The notes beneath the pieces are model-generated. The model worked only from the letters and a program-made list of their open reading frames with translations. It was not told the origin of the DNA and searched no databases. Of a DNA stretch of 26,194 bases, positions 7,903 through 15,542 are shown piece after piece. Every line of letters begins with the position of its first letter. Position 1 is the stretch's first letter. The translations under genes and the position numbers were made by a program. The DNA is from Bacteroidetes bacterium CG2_30_32_10 (GTDB taxonomy: Bacteria > Bacteroidota > Bacteroidia > Bacteroidales > CG2-30-32-10): the NCBI GenBank assembly GCA_001872995.1, contig MNXO01000068.1, positions 1 to 26,194 on the forward strand, given 5' to 3'.

Positions 7903-8739
7903 ATGGCAAATATAACAGCAACTGAAGTTAATAAATTAAGACAACAAACTGGTGCAGGAATGATGGATTGCAAAAAAGCCCTCGTTGAAAGTAACGGAGA
8001 TTTTGATAAAGCAATCGATTTTTTAAGAAAAAAAGGACAAAAAGTCGCAAATAATCGTGCAGATAGAGATGCTAATGAAGGAATTATTTTAGCAAAAACA
8101 ACAGCTGATTTTAAAAAGGCTGTTATTATCATGTTATGTTGCGAAACTGATTTTGTTGCCAAAAATAAAGATTTTATTGATTTAGCAAATAATATTTTAG
8201 AACTTTCGCTTTCTAAAAGCCCTAAAAATAATGATGAATTAAAAGCATTATTATTAAATAACAGAACAGTTGAGGAAAATGTAACTGATTTGATTGGAAA
8301 AACTGGTGAAAAGATGACTTTAGCTCATTACGAATTCGTAGAAGGAGCTAAAACATTTGCATACAATCATCCTGGTAATCGTTTAGCAAGTATTGTTGCA
8401 TTTAATAAATCTGATTTTGAATTAGTTGATCAGATAGGTAAGGAAATTGCTATGCAAATAGCTGCAATGGCACCTATTGCTGTTGATAAAAATGATGTTG
8501 ATGCTAAAACAATCGAAAAAGAAATAGAAATAGGGAAAGAACAAGCTAAACAAGAAGGCAAACCTGAAGCAATGTTAGAAAAAATTGCTCAAGGTAAACT
8601 TACCAAGTTCTATAAAGATTTTACCCTTTTAAATCAAGAATTTGTAAGAGACAACAAACTTACAGTTGGTCAATATCTCAAAGGAATTAATAAAGACTTA
8701 ACGGTTAATGCTTTTAAACGTTTTGTATTGGGAGAATAA
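7903..8739 (+). CDS. tsf: Translation elongation factor Ts
   Basis: A 278-residue guanine-nucleotide exchange factor that recycles EF-Tu. The N-terminal UBA-like domain (ITATEVNKLRQQTGAGMMDCKKAL, residues 4-27) is followed by the EF-Tu-contacting TDFVAKN motif (82-88), the dimerisation core with HPGNRLASIVAF and the C-terminal LLNQEFVRDNKLTVGQYL module. Length and all segments are normal. Last gene of the operon: a perfect AT-rich hairpin follows 46 nt after the stop. Confidence 0.98.
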   Translation: MANITATEVNKLRQQTGAGMMDCKKALVESNGDFDKAIDFLRKKGQKVANNRADRDANEGIILAKTTADFKKAVIIMLCCETDFVAKNKDFIDLANNILELSLSKSPKNNDELKALLLNNRTVEENVTDLIGKTGEKMTLAHYEFVEGAKTFAYNHPGNRLASIVAFNKSDFELVDQIGKEIAMQIAAMAPIAVDKNDVDAKTIEKEIEIGKEQAKQEGKPEAMLEKIAQGKLTKFYKDFTLLNQEFVRDNKLTVGQYLKGINKDLTVNAFKRFVLGE

Positions 8740-8785
8740 TTAGTAATTCTATTTCCTGCAAAGCATTTTATTCTAATTATATCAG

Positions 8786-8822
8786 AAATTAAACTTTAGT
8801 TATTAAAATTAAAGTTTAATTT
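8786..8822 (+). terminator. Terminator of the translation operon
   Basis: A perfect 13-bp inverted repeat (AAATTAAACTTTA at 8786-8798; complement at 8810-8822) with an 11-nt loop lies 46 nt after the tsf stop and is followed by a T-rich GTTTTATA. The stem is nearly all A/T, so it is weak for its length, but position and symmetry favour a terminator or an mRNA-end stabiliser. Confidence 0.65.
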
Positions 8823-9133
8823 GTTTTATAGATAGTCCCTATTTTTAGGTTAAAACCAAAAAAAATAACTCTTTGCAATTCTTTTAAAGAGAGATTTAAA
8901 ATAACTATTTTACAGTTTGTTAAAGGTATCTTATGCACTAATCTTCATTGATTAATATATTATTTAGGAAAATTTTATTCTTGTAGAACTAATTTTTGTT
9001 TGATTTTTACTGATTTTTATCCCGCTGGATTGTAATATGCTAAAAACAGCGATTTGTTTTCTATTTAAAATCACTTCTATAGGCTATATTTCCATTACTT
9101 CTGTTCTTTTTTTTAGAATTGTGAGGGTAAAAA

Positions 9134-9259
9134 ATGCCAAAGTTTTATCAATCGAAATTAAATGAGCTTCATACATTTGGTGTCATTAAGAAAAGTAAAT
9201 GGTTTGGGGATAGGTTAAAGATTTATTGGGTAATCCATGATATTGTTTATATTGTATAA
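9134..9259 (+). CDS. Possible 41-residue small protein, unrecognised
   Basis: ATG at 9134 opens a frame ending in TAA at 9257-9259. The peptide begins MPKFYQSKLNELHTF, continues with GVIKKSKWFGDRL and ends in a hydrophobic Tyr/Ile/Val-rich stretch. It is rich in Lys and aromatic residues and looks less random than the surrounding translation, but there is no clear promoter and I do not recognise it. It may be chance or a gene remnant. Confidence 0.2.
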   Translation: MPKFYQSKLNELHTFGVIKKSKWFGDRLKIYWVIHDIVYIV

Positions 9260-9374
9260 TTAACTTATGATGTATAAAAATATAGTTTTAAGCGTGATAC
9301 CTTTTATTTTCATTTTTTTTGTTTTAAGAAAATGAACAAAATAAGAATATATTTTTTTTTTTTGCAAAAATTCT

Positions 9375-9382
9375 TATCTTTA
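9375..9382 (+). promoter_or_regulatory. Weak -7-like box before the glycogen operon
   Basis: TATCTTTA differs from TAnnTTTG only at the last base and lies 35 nt before the ATG at 9417. The upstream region is a T run with no clear -33 box. Its TAT overlaps the right arm of the 8-bp inverted repeat, so an operator overlapping the promoter is conceivable. Confidence 0.3.
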
Positions 9383-9416
9383 GCATTGATTTTAAATTTA
9401 TTTAATTTATAATAGA

Positions 9417-11366
9417 ATGGGATATATCAATTTTGACAAGAGCCAGCTTATTAATCTCGAATATTCTTTAAATAAAGAATTGATTCGTTCCAATAGATCA
9501 GGTTCTTATGCTAGTACAACAATTATAGGTTGTAATACGCGTAAATATCACGGATTGCTCATAAGCCAACAACCTAACCTCGATGGAGATTATCATGTAT
9601 TATTATCAAATTTCGATGTTACAGTTATACAAAGAGAGGCTGAATTCAATTTAGGTATTCATAAGTTTCCTGGTTTAGGCGTTTATAATCCTAAAGGTCA
9701 TAAATACGTTAGAGACTTTGTAACAGAGCCTATTCCTTTGCTTACTTATCAAGTAGGAGGTGTTGTGCTAACAAGAGAAATTTTACTAGCACAAGAAGAT
9801 GATAGAGTGCTTATTCGTTACACATTGGTTGAAGCGCATTCGCCAACAAGGCTGAGGTTTAAACCTTATATGGCATACCGAAACTATCATACGCTTAGCA
9901 AAGCTAATACATATGTAGAAAACAGATACGAGCATATTAAAAATGGAATAAAAACAAGAATGTATAACGGCTATCCATTTCTAAACTTCCAGTATTCTAA
10001 GCATATTGAATATACACATGCCCCTAATTGGTATTATAATATTGAATATTTAGAAGAACAGGAAAGAGGTTACGATTATAAAGAAGACCTTTATGTACCT
10101 GGTTTTTTTGAAGTTGATATTGAAAAAGGTGAAAGCATTGTGGTATCAATTGGTACAGAGGAAACGAATCCCCTTAAACTTACTAAATTATTTAATAATG
10201 AAGTAAAAGAAAGGGTTCCAAGAGATAGTTTTGAAAATTGCTTACGTAACTCAGCAGAACAGTTTATTGTAAAAAAAGGAAAAAAAATTGAAATAATAGC
10301 TGGGTTTCCTTGGTTTGGTAGATGGGGACGCGACACATTTATTTCATTACCTGGATTAACATTATCAACCGATAAACCCAAAATATGCAAAGCCGTTATT
10401 GATACGATGATTGATGACCTTAATGGTCCTCTTTTCCCTAATATGGGAAGTGGTAACAATGCGGTATTAAATTCAGTAGATGCGCCTTTATGGTTTTTCT
10501 GGGCATTGCAGCAATATGCAGAATATACTGGAACTAAAAAGAAAATTTGGAAGGAATATGGCGATAAAATGAAGCTTATACTCAACGGGTATAGAATAGG
10601 CACTTCTTTTAACATTAAAATGCTGGAAAACGGATTGATTTATGCTGGTGAACAAGGAAAAGCACTCACTTGGATGGATGCTGTGGTTTTTGGTAAACCC
10701 GTTACCCCACGTATTGGAATGTGTGTTGAAATAAATGCTTTATGGTATAATGCTATTATGTTTAGTATTGAAATGGCACATTGTGCGCATGATGAAGATT
10801 TTGTTAACCAATGGGAAGATGTTTCTAAAGAAATACCTATCTCTTTTAAGGAAACGTTTTGGAGTAAAGACAAATGTTATCTTGCCGATTATGTATGTGG
10901 CGATTATAAAGATTGGTCCATTAGACCAAATCAGATAATAGCAACTTCATTGCCTTATAGTCCAATTAGTGAACCAATTAGGAAGTCAGTTATAGATTTG
11001 GTGATGCAGTATCTTGTTACACCTAGAGGTTTAAGAACACTGGCGCCTCAACATCCAGATTATAAAGGAAATTATTATGGAGATCAGCCAACGAGAGACA
11101 ACGCTTATCATCAAGGAACTGTATGGCCTTGGTTAATGGGGCATTTCGTTGAAGGTTATCTTAGAATTATAGGGAAAAGCGGTTTGTCTTATGTAAAAAC
11201 ACTATACGAAGGTTTTGAATCAGTGATTAAAGAACATGGAATAGGGACTATTTCAGAAATATATGATGGAGATCCACCTCACAAAGCAGGCGGTGCAATT
11301 TCGCAAGCTTGGAGTGTTGCTGAATTATTGAGAATAAAAACGTTAATTAACAAATACGATAGGTAA
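9417..11366 (+). CDS. Glycogen debranching enzyme (amylo-alpha-1,6-glucosidase type, GH133-like)
   Basis: A 649-residue protein predicted to hydrolyse alpha-1,6 branches in glycogen-like storage glucan. The N-terminal domain (about 1-260, beta-rich) contains TTIIGCNTRKYHGLL; the C-terminal (alpha/alpha)6-barrel domain contains GFPWFGRWGRDTF (296-308), VDAPLWFFWA (354-363), LTWMDA (417-422), YHQGTVWPWLMGH and EIYDGDPPHKAGGAISQAWSVAE near the end. These are signature blocks of the archaeal/bacterial GDE family, whose catalytic acids lie in this C-terminal domain. No separate 4-alpha-glucanotransferase domain of the eukaryotic GDE type is present. It heads a three-gene operon with the glycosyltransferase (26-nt gap) and the GH57 enzyme, the same order as in Bacteroides thetaiotaomicron. 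Confidence 0.92.
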   Translation: MGYINFDKSQLINLEYSLNKELIRSNRSGSYASTTIIGCNTRKYHGLLISQQPNLDGDYHVLLSNFDVTVIQREAEFNLGIHKFPGLGVYNPKGHKYVRDFVTEPIPLLTYQVGGVVLTREILLAQEDDRVLIRYTLVEAHSPTRLRFKPYMAYRNYHTLSKANTYVENRYEHIKNGIKTRMYNGYPFLNFQYSKHIEYTHAPNWYYNIEYLEEQERGYDYKEDLYVPGFFEVDIEKGESIVVSIGTEETNPLKLTKLFNNEVKERVPRDSFENCLRNSAEQFIVKKGKKIEIIAGFPWFGRWGRDTFISLPGLTLSTDKPKICKAVIDTMIDDLNGPLFPNMGSGNNAVLNSVDAPLWFFWALQQYAEYTGTKKKIWKEYGDKMKLILNGYRIGTSFNIKMLENGLIYAGEQGKALTWMDAVVFGKPVTPRIGMCVEINALWYNAIMFSIEMAHCAHDEDFVNQWEDVSKEIPISFKETFWSKDKCYLADYVCGDYKDWSIRPNQIIATSLPYSPISEPIRKSVIDLVMQYLVTPRGLRTLAPQHPDYKGNYYGDQPTRDNAYHQGTVWPWLMGHFVEGYLRIIGKSGLSYVKTLYEGFESVIKEHGIGTISEIYDGDPPHKAGGAISQAWSVAELLRIKTLINKYDR

Positions 11367-11392
11367 ACTAAAATTTCACAAAATAATAACAG

Positions 11393-12679
11393 ATGAAAAT
11401 ATTGATGTTTGGTTGGGAATTTCCACCACATATTACAGGAGGGCTTGGTACTGCTTGCTGGGGAATGACCAAAGGTTTACTGAGGCAAGGAGTAGAAGTT
11501 ATTTTTATTGTCCCAAAAGCTTATGGAGACGAATATCAAGAAAATGTGCGATTAATCAATGCAAGTGATATTACCATCAACTTTAGAGATGCAATTTATC
11601 AGGAATACTGGAATATGATTACGTTTATGGAAATAGGCTCCAACCTTATTCCTTATGTATCTCCCGAAGAGTTTACTAACATTGTTAATCAAACAGAGCA
11701 TGGTACTATTCAATCAGATGATAGTATTTTTTCATCTCGTTTTGAGTTTTCTGGTAAGTATGGCAAAGATTTGATGCAAGAGGTGTCGCGTTATGCAATG
11801 GTAGCAGCAACATTAGCAGCAAGTCAGCAGTTTGATGTTATTCACGCTCACGATTGGCTCACTTATCCTGCTGGTATTGCCGCAAAGAAAATAAGCGGAA
11901 AACCATTAGTTGTTCACATGCATGCTACTGAATTTGACCGTTCGGGCGAAAACATTAATCCAAATGTATTTGATATTGAGAAAAAGGGAATGGAAGCAGC
12001 AGATAAAGTGATAACTGTTAGCAATTTAACACGGCAAATAGTTATTGATCGTTATGGAATAGAGACAAATAAAGTAGTAACCGTTTATAATGCCGTAGAA
12101 CCTATAGAATATGATGATATTTTAAAAAATGAACAGAAATTTGTAAAAGAGAAAATTGTTACTTTTTTGGGGAGGGTTACTTTTCAGAAAGGACCTGATT
12201 ATTTTGTTGAAGCTGCATATAAAGTTTTACAAAAGGATAGTAATGTTCGTTTTGTAATGGCAGGTCAAGGTGATATGCTTTATAGAATGATTAAACGGGT
12301 TGCACAATTGAAAATTGCCACAAAGTTTCACTTTACAGGATTCTTAAAAGGAGATGATGTAGATAAAATGTTTGCAATGAGTGATGTGTATGTGATGCCT
12401 TCTGTTTCGGAACCTTTTGGTATTTCACCTCTCGAAGCTATACGTTCTAATGTTCCCGTAATAATTTCTAAACAATCTGGCGTTGCTGAAGTTCTAAGAC
12501 ACGCTCTAAAAGTAGATTTTTGGGATATTGATGCTATAGCGGATGCAATATATGGGCTTTTACATTATAATGCACTCTCTCGTATGTTTGTCCGCTTTGG
12601 AAAAGAGGAAGTGGATAATATGAAATGGGAAAATGCAGCCTATAAAATTAAAGAAGTTTATTTATCTTTATTGAAATAA
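11393..12679 (+). CDS. GT4/GT5-like glycosyltransferase, probable glycogen synthase
   Basis: A 428-residue GT-B fold enzyme. It begins with MKILMFGWEFPPHITGGLGT, the glycine-rich entry seen in starch/glycogen synthases, has HAHDWLT (151-157), a phosphate-contacting ITVSN, FLGRVTFQKGPD (258-269) and the donor-binding E-x7-E motif SEPFGISPLE (E340, E348). Shorter than classical GlgA (about 470-490) and closer to GT4 in its C-terminal half. Embedded between the debranching enzyme and the GH57 enzyme, it most likely extends alpha-1,4-glucan from a nucleotide-sugar donor; the donor (UDP- or ADP-glucose) cannot be told from the sequence. No GlgC or GlgB gene is in the window. Confidence 0.88.
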   Translation: MKILMFGWEFPPHITGGLGTACWGMTKGLLRQGVEVIFIVPKAYGDEYQENVRLINASDITINFRDAIYQEYWNMITFMEIGSNLIPYVSPEEFTNIVNQTEHGTIQSDDSIFSSRFEFSGKYGKDLMQEVSRYAMVAATLAASQQFDVIHAHDWLTYPAGIAAKKISGKPLVVHMHATEFDRSGENINPNVFDIEKKGMEAADKVITVSNLTRQIVIDRYGIETNKVVTVYNAVEPIEYDDILKNEQKFVKEKIVTFLGRVTFQKGPDYFVEAAYKVLQKDSNVRFVMAGQGDMLYRMIKRVAQLKIATKFHFTGFLKGDDVDKMFAMSDVYVMPSVSEPFGISPLEAIRSNVPVIISKQSGVAEVLRHALKVDFWDIDAIADAIYGLLHYNALSRMFVRFGKEEVDNMKWENAAYKIKEVYLSLLK

Positions 12680-12704
12680 TTATTAACCAATAATACCATA
12701 CAAA

Positions 12705-14603
12705 ATGAGATCAATCTGTTTTTATTTTCAAGTACACCAACCGTTTCGTTTAAGAACTTATCGTTTTTTTGATATAGGCTCAAACCATCATTATTTTGAT
12801 GATTATGCAAACAGAACTATACTACGCAAAGTCGCTGACAAATGCTACTTGCCAACAAATCAAACAATGCTTGACCTTATAAATGAATATGGCTCTGCAT
12901 TTAAAATTAGTTATTCTCTTTCTGGTACTGTAATTGATCAGTTTGAAATGTATGCACCTGACGTTTTAGATAGCTTTATACGTTTAGCTGATACTGGTTG
13001 TGTTGAATTTATTGCTGAAACTTATGCACACTCTCTTTCTGCGCTTAAGAGTAAAGAAGAATTTACAAGTCAAGTGAATGCACAAGTTAAAAAGATTCAG
13101 CATCATTTTGGTCAAACTCCTAAAACATTTAGAAATACTGAGTTAATATATTCGGATGGAATAGGCTCAATGGTTGCTGATATGGGTTTTAAGACGATGA
13201 TAACCGAAGGCGCCAAGCATGTGTTGGGGTGGAAGAGTCCAAACTTTATGTATTGCAATGCCATTAATCCCAAATTGAAATTATTACTTAAAAATTTCCA
13301 GCTAAGTGATGATATTGCTTTTCGATTTTCTCAACGTTCTTGGAGCGAATGGCCTCTTACAACTGAAAAATATGTAAATTGGCTAAATCAGGTTGATTCA
13401 AAGCAGGAGGTCATTAATTTATTTATGGATTATGAAACTTTCGGTGAACATCAGTGGGCTGATAGTGGTATATTTGAATTTCTAAGAGCTTTACCTCAAA
13501 GAGTTTACACAAATTCTAATTACAGCTTTAAAACGCCCTCTGAAGTATCTGAATTGCTTCAACCTGTTTCACCTATTCAAGTTCCTACTCCAATTTCGTG
13601 GGCTGACGAAGAGCGTGATTTAACGGCATGGTTAGGCAATGAGCTTCAGGATGAAGCTTTCTATCGTTTATATGAATTTGAAGAGAAAGTTAAATGCTGT
13701 AAAGATGAACAGATTCTTAAAGATTGGAAATATCTTCAAACCAGCGACCATTTTTATTATATGTGCACCAAATGGTTTTCTGACGGGGATGTTCATAAAT
13801 ACTTTAATCCGTATAATACTCCTTATGAGGCTTTTATTAATTATATGAATGCACTCTCTGATTTTATTATAAGAATTGAAGATGCTTGCAAACCAGCCTC
13901 TGTTATTCCTCAAAATTTCAATAAAGAGGTTGAGCAAAAGACTATTTCAACTGAAAATAAATTAGTCGTTCCTAAAAAGAAACCAATACCTGTTAGGAAA
14001 AATGCAACTATTTCTAAACTTTCTCCCAAAAGACCCTTGAAGGCAGAGAAGAAAGTTTTAATAAAGGAAAACCAAATAGTGAGAAAAAAGTCTGAGCCCA
14101 TTGTAAAGGCTAAAAAACCAATTAATAAGGCTAAGATTGGAAACACTGTAACTGATAACAAGGCAACCATTGATAAGATTGATAAATTAGCCTTAAAACC
14201 ATTGAAAACAATTCAAAAACCAAGTATTAAAACTAAAAAACCTTTAGTTAGCAAGACTAAGACAATTGCAAAAGCAAAAAAGCCAGTTTCTAAAGTTAAA
14301 TCTGACGAAGTTGCAGTTGATAACCTAACTAAAGATAATAGTATTAAAAAGGTAAAAGTTAAATCAAATCCTTTAAAAACAGTAAATAATATTGAGGCAA
14401 AAACTAAAAAACCCTTAATTAGAAAGCCTAAAACTGTTTTAAAAGCAAATACTGCAACAAAAAAAGAAAAAACAGTGAAAGTTATTGCTAAACCAATCAA
14501 GGTTAATAAAAATATTGGTGAAAAAGCAGAAATTGCTACTGCCAAAAAGAAAACAAAAAAAGCAAAAAAGCAGAAAATTATTAAAGAAAAGAAAGAAAAA
14601 TAA
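12705..14603 (+). CDS. GH57 alpha-amylase/glucanotransferase with Lys-rich C-terminal tail
   Basis: Residues 1 to about 395 form a GH57 domain: the region-I HQPF motif (11-14), the expected nucleophile Glu in FRNTELIYSDG (E146) and the expected acid/base Asp in FMDYETFGEHQW (D242). It should act on alpha-1,4-glucan in the cytoplasm (no signal peptide), as alpha-amylase or 4-alpha-glucanotransferase. Residues from about 400 to 632 are unlike any enzyme domain: a tail dominated by Lys, with Pro, Thr, Val and Ile, containing loose repeats of the type K(T/A)KKP(L/I/V) and ending in KKTKKAKKQKIIKEKKEK. This resembles histone-H1-type or disordered polybasic tails. The frame is continuous and the tail ends 21 nt before the convergent xerD stop. 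Third gene of the operon, 25 nt after the glycosyltransferase. Confidence 0.9.
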   Translation: MRSICFYFQVHQPFRLRTYRFFDIGSNHHYFDDYANRTILRKVADKCYLPTNQTMLDLINEYGSAFKISYSLSGTVIDQFEMYAPDVLDSFIRLADTGCVEFIAETYAHSLSALKSKEEFTSQVNAQVKKIQHHFGQTPKTFRNTELIYSDGIGSMVADMGFKTMITEGAKHVLGWKSPNFMYCNAINPKLKLLLKNFQLSDDIAFRFSQRSWSEWPLTTEKYVNWLNQVDSKQEVINLFMDYETFGEHQWADSGIFEFLRALPQRVYTNSNYSFKTPSEVSELLQPVSPIQVPTPISWADEERDLTAWLGNELQDEAFYRLYEFEEKVKCCKDEQILKDWKYLQTSDHFYYMCTKWFSDGDVHKYFNPYNTPYEAFINYMNALSDFIIRIEDACKPASVIPQNFNKEVEQKTISTENKLVVPKKKPIPVRKNATISKLSPKRPLKAEKKVLIKENQIVRKKSEPIVKAKKPINKAKIGNTVTDNKATIDKIDKLALKPLKTIQKPSIKTKKPLVSKTKTIAKAKKPVSKVKSDEVAVDNLTKDNSIKKVKVKSNPLKTVNNIEAKTKKPLIRKPKTVLKANTATKKEKTVKVIAKPIKVNKNIGEKAEIATAKKKTKKAKKQKIIKEKKEK

Positions 14604-14624
14604 TTTTTTTAACTAATCCATTTT

Positions 14625-15530
14625 TTATTTTCCAAAACGGGGATGGTAATCAATAATATTTTGTCTGATAAATTCTCTGTTTAGGTGCGTATATATTTCA
14701 GTGGTCGTTATTGACTCATGCCCAAGCATTTCTTGTACGGCACGCAAATCGGCTCCTCCTTCAATTAAATGTGTTGCAAATGAATGCCTGAATGTATGTG
14801 GGCTTATTTTCTTTTTTAAACCAATTTTAGCAGCTAATTCCTTGATAATAATAAAAATCATTACTCGTGATAATTTATTTCCACGCTTATTTAAGAAAAT
14901 ATAATCTTCACATCCTTTTTTAATAGAAATATGAACCCTACAATTATCCTTATATAATTTTATTTGTTTTAAAGCAATGCTTCCAATAGGTACTAATCTT
15001 TCTTTATCACCTTTACCAATAATTTTAAGAAAGCCTACATCTTCAAATATATTTGAAATTTTAAGGTTTATCAATTCTGAAACGCGTAATCCTGAACTAT
15101 AAATGGTCTCAAGCATAGCTTTATTTCGTTGACCTTCAGGTTTGCTTAAATCAATGGCATCAATCAATTGGTTTATTTCTTCAACAGAGAGAACATCTGG
15201 TAGTTTTCTACTTATTCTTGGCGATTCGAGCAACTCTGATGGATTAGTTTTTACAATATCTTCCATCAGCAAGTATTTGTAAAAAGCTTTAATTCCTGAT
15301 ATAATTCTTGATTGTGTTCTAGGATTAACACCAAGTTCGTTTACCCATTTTATAAAGTTTTGCAGGTGATGCAAATCAATTTCGCTAGGCTGGACTTCAC
15401 TTTTAGTAAATTCAAGAAATTGAACTAGTTTATCGACGTCATGCAGATAAGCTTCAATAGAGTTATCGGAAAGCGATTTTTCTAATTTTAAATAAGAGTG
15501 AAAACCTTGAATATAACTTTGCCACAGCAT
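14625..15530 (-). CDS. xerD: Site-specific tyrosine recombinase, XerD type
   Basis: A 301-residue recombinase that should resolve chromosome dimers at dif with a Xer partner. The N-terminal SAM-like core-binding domain (residues about 5-90) precedes the catalytic domain with the complete set: R149 (GLRVSEL), K173 (GKGDKER), H245 and R248 (HTFRHSF), H271 (LGHESI) and nucleophile Y280 (EIYTH). Length and the clean GLRVSEL/HTFRHSFATHL blocks fit housekeeping XerC/XerD rather than a phage or transposon integrase. It begins 12 nt after the fhs stop, so it is probably transcribed from the fhs promoter. XerC versus XerD cannot be settled without alignment. Confidence 0.9.
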   Translation of the reverse strand: MLWQSYIQGFHSYLKLEKSLSDNSIEAYLHDVDKLVQFLEFTKSEVQPSEIDLHHLQNFIKWVNELGVNPRTQSRIISGIKAFYKYLLMEDIVKTNPSELLESPRISRKLPDVLSVEEINQLIDAIDLSKPEGQRNKAMLETIYSSGLRVSELINLKISNIFEDVGFLKIIGKGDKERLVPIGSIALKQIKLYKDNCRVHISIKKGCEDYIFLNKRGNKLSRVMIFIIIKELAAKIGLKKKISPHTFRHSFATHLIEGGADLRAVQEMLGHESITTTEIYTHLNREFIRQNIIDYHPRFGK

Positions 15531-15542
15531 TTATGCAACTAT

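Larger units (their letters stand above)
8740..9416. other. 677-bp intergenic region, no confident gene
   Basis: This is the longest gap in the window. Its left end holds the tsf terminator hairpin. A 41-codon open frame (9134-9259) is the only frame that caught my eye. The right end contains long T runs, an 8-bp inverted repeat (ATAAGAAT at 9341-9348 and its complement at 9370-9377, 21-nt loop) and a weak -7-like box. I see no tRNA, no mobile-element ends and no clear pseudogene. Confidence 0.5.

Noticed and set aside
7839..8162. Open frame antisense to the 5' half of tsf, 107 codons
   Set aside because: It lies wholly opposite conserved EF-Ts codons and has no independent support; a shadow of the coding bias. 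Similar antisense frames over rpsB, GH57 and fhs were dropped for the same reason.
14625..15530. Tyrosine recombinase as an integrase of a mobile element
   Set aside because: No direct repeats, tRNA target or cargo genes nearby; length, motifs and housekeeping context fit chromosomal XerC/D.
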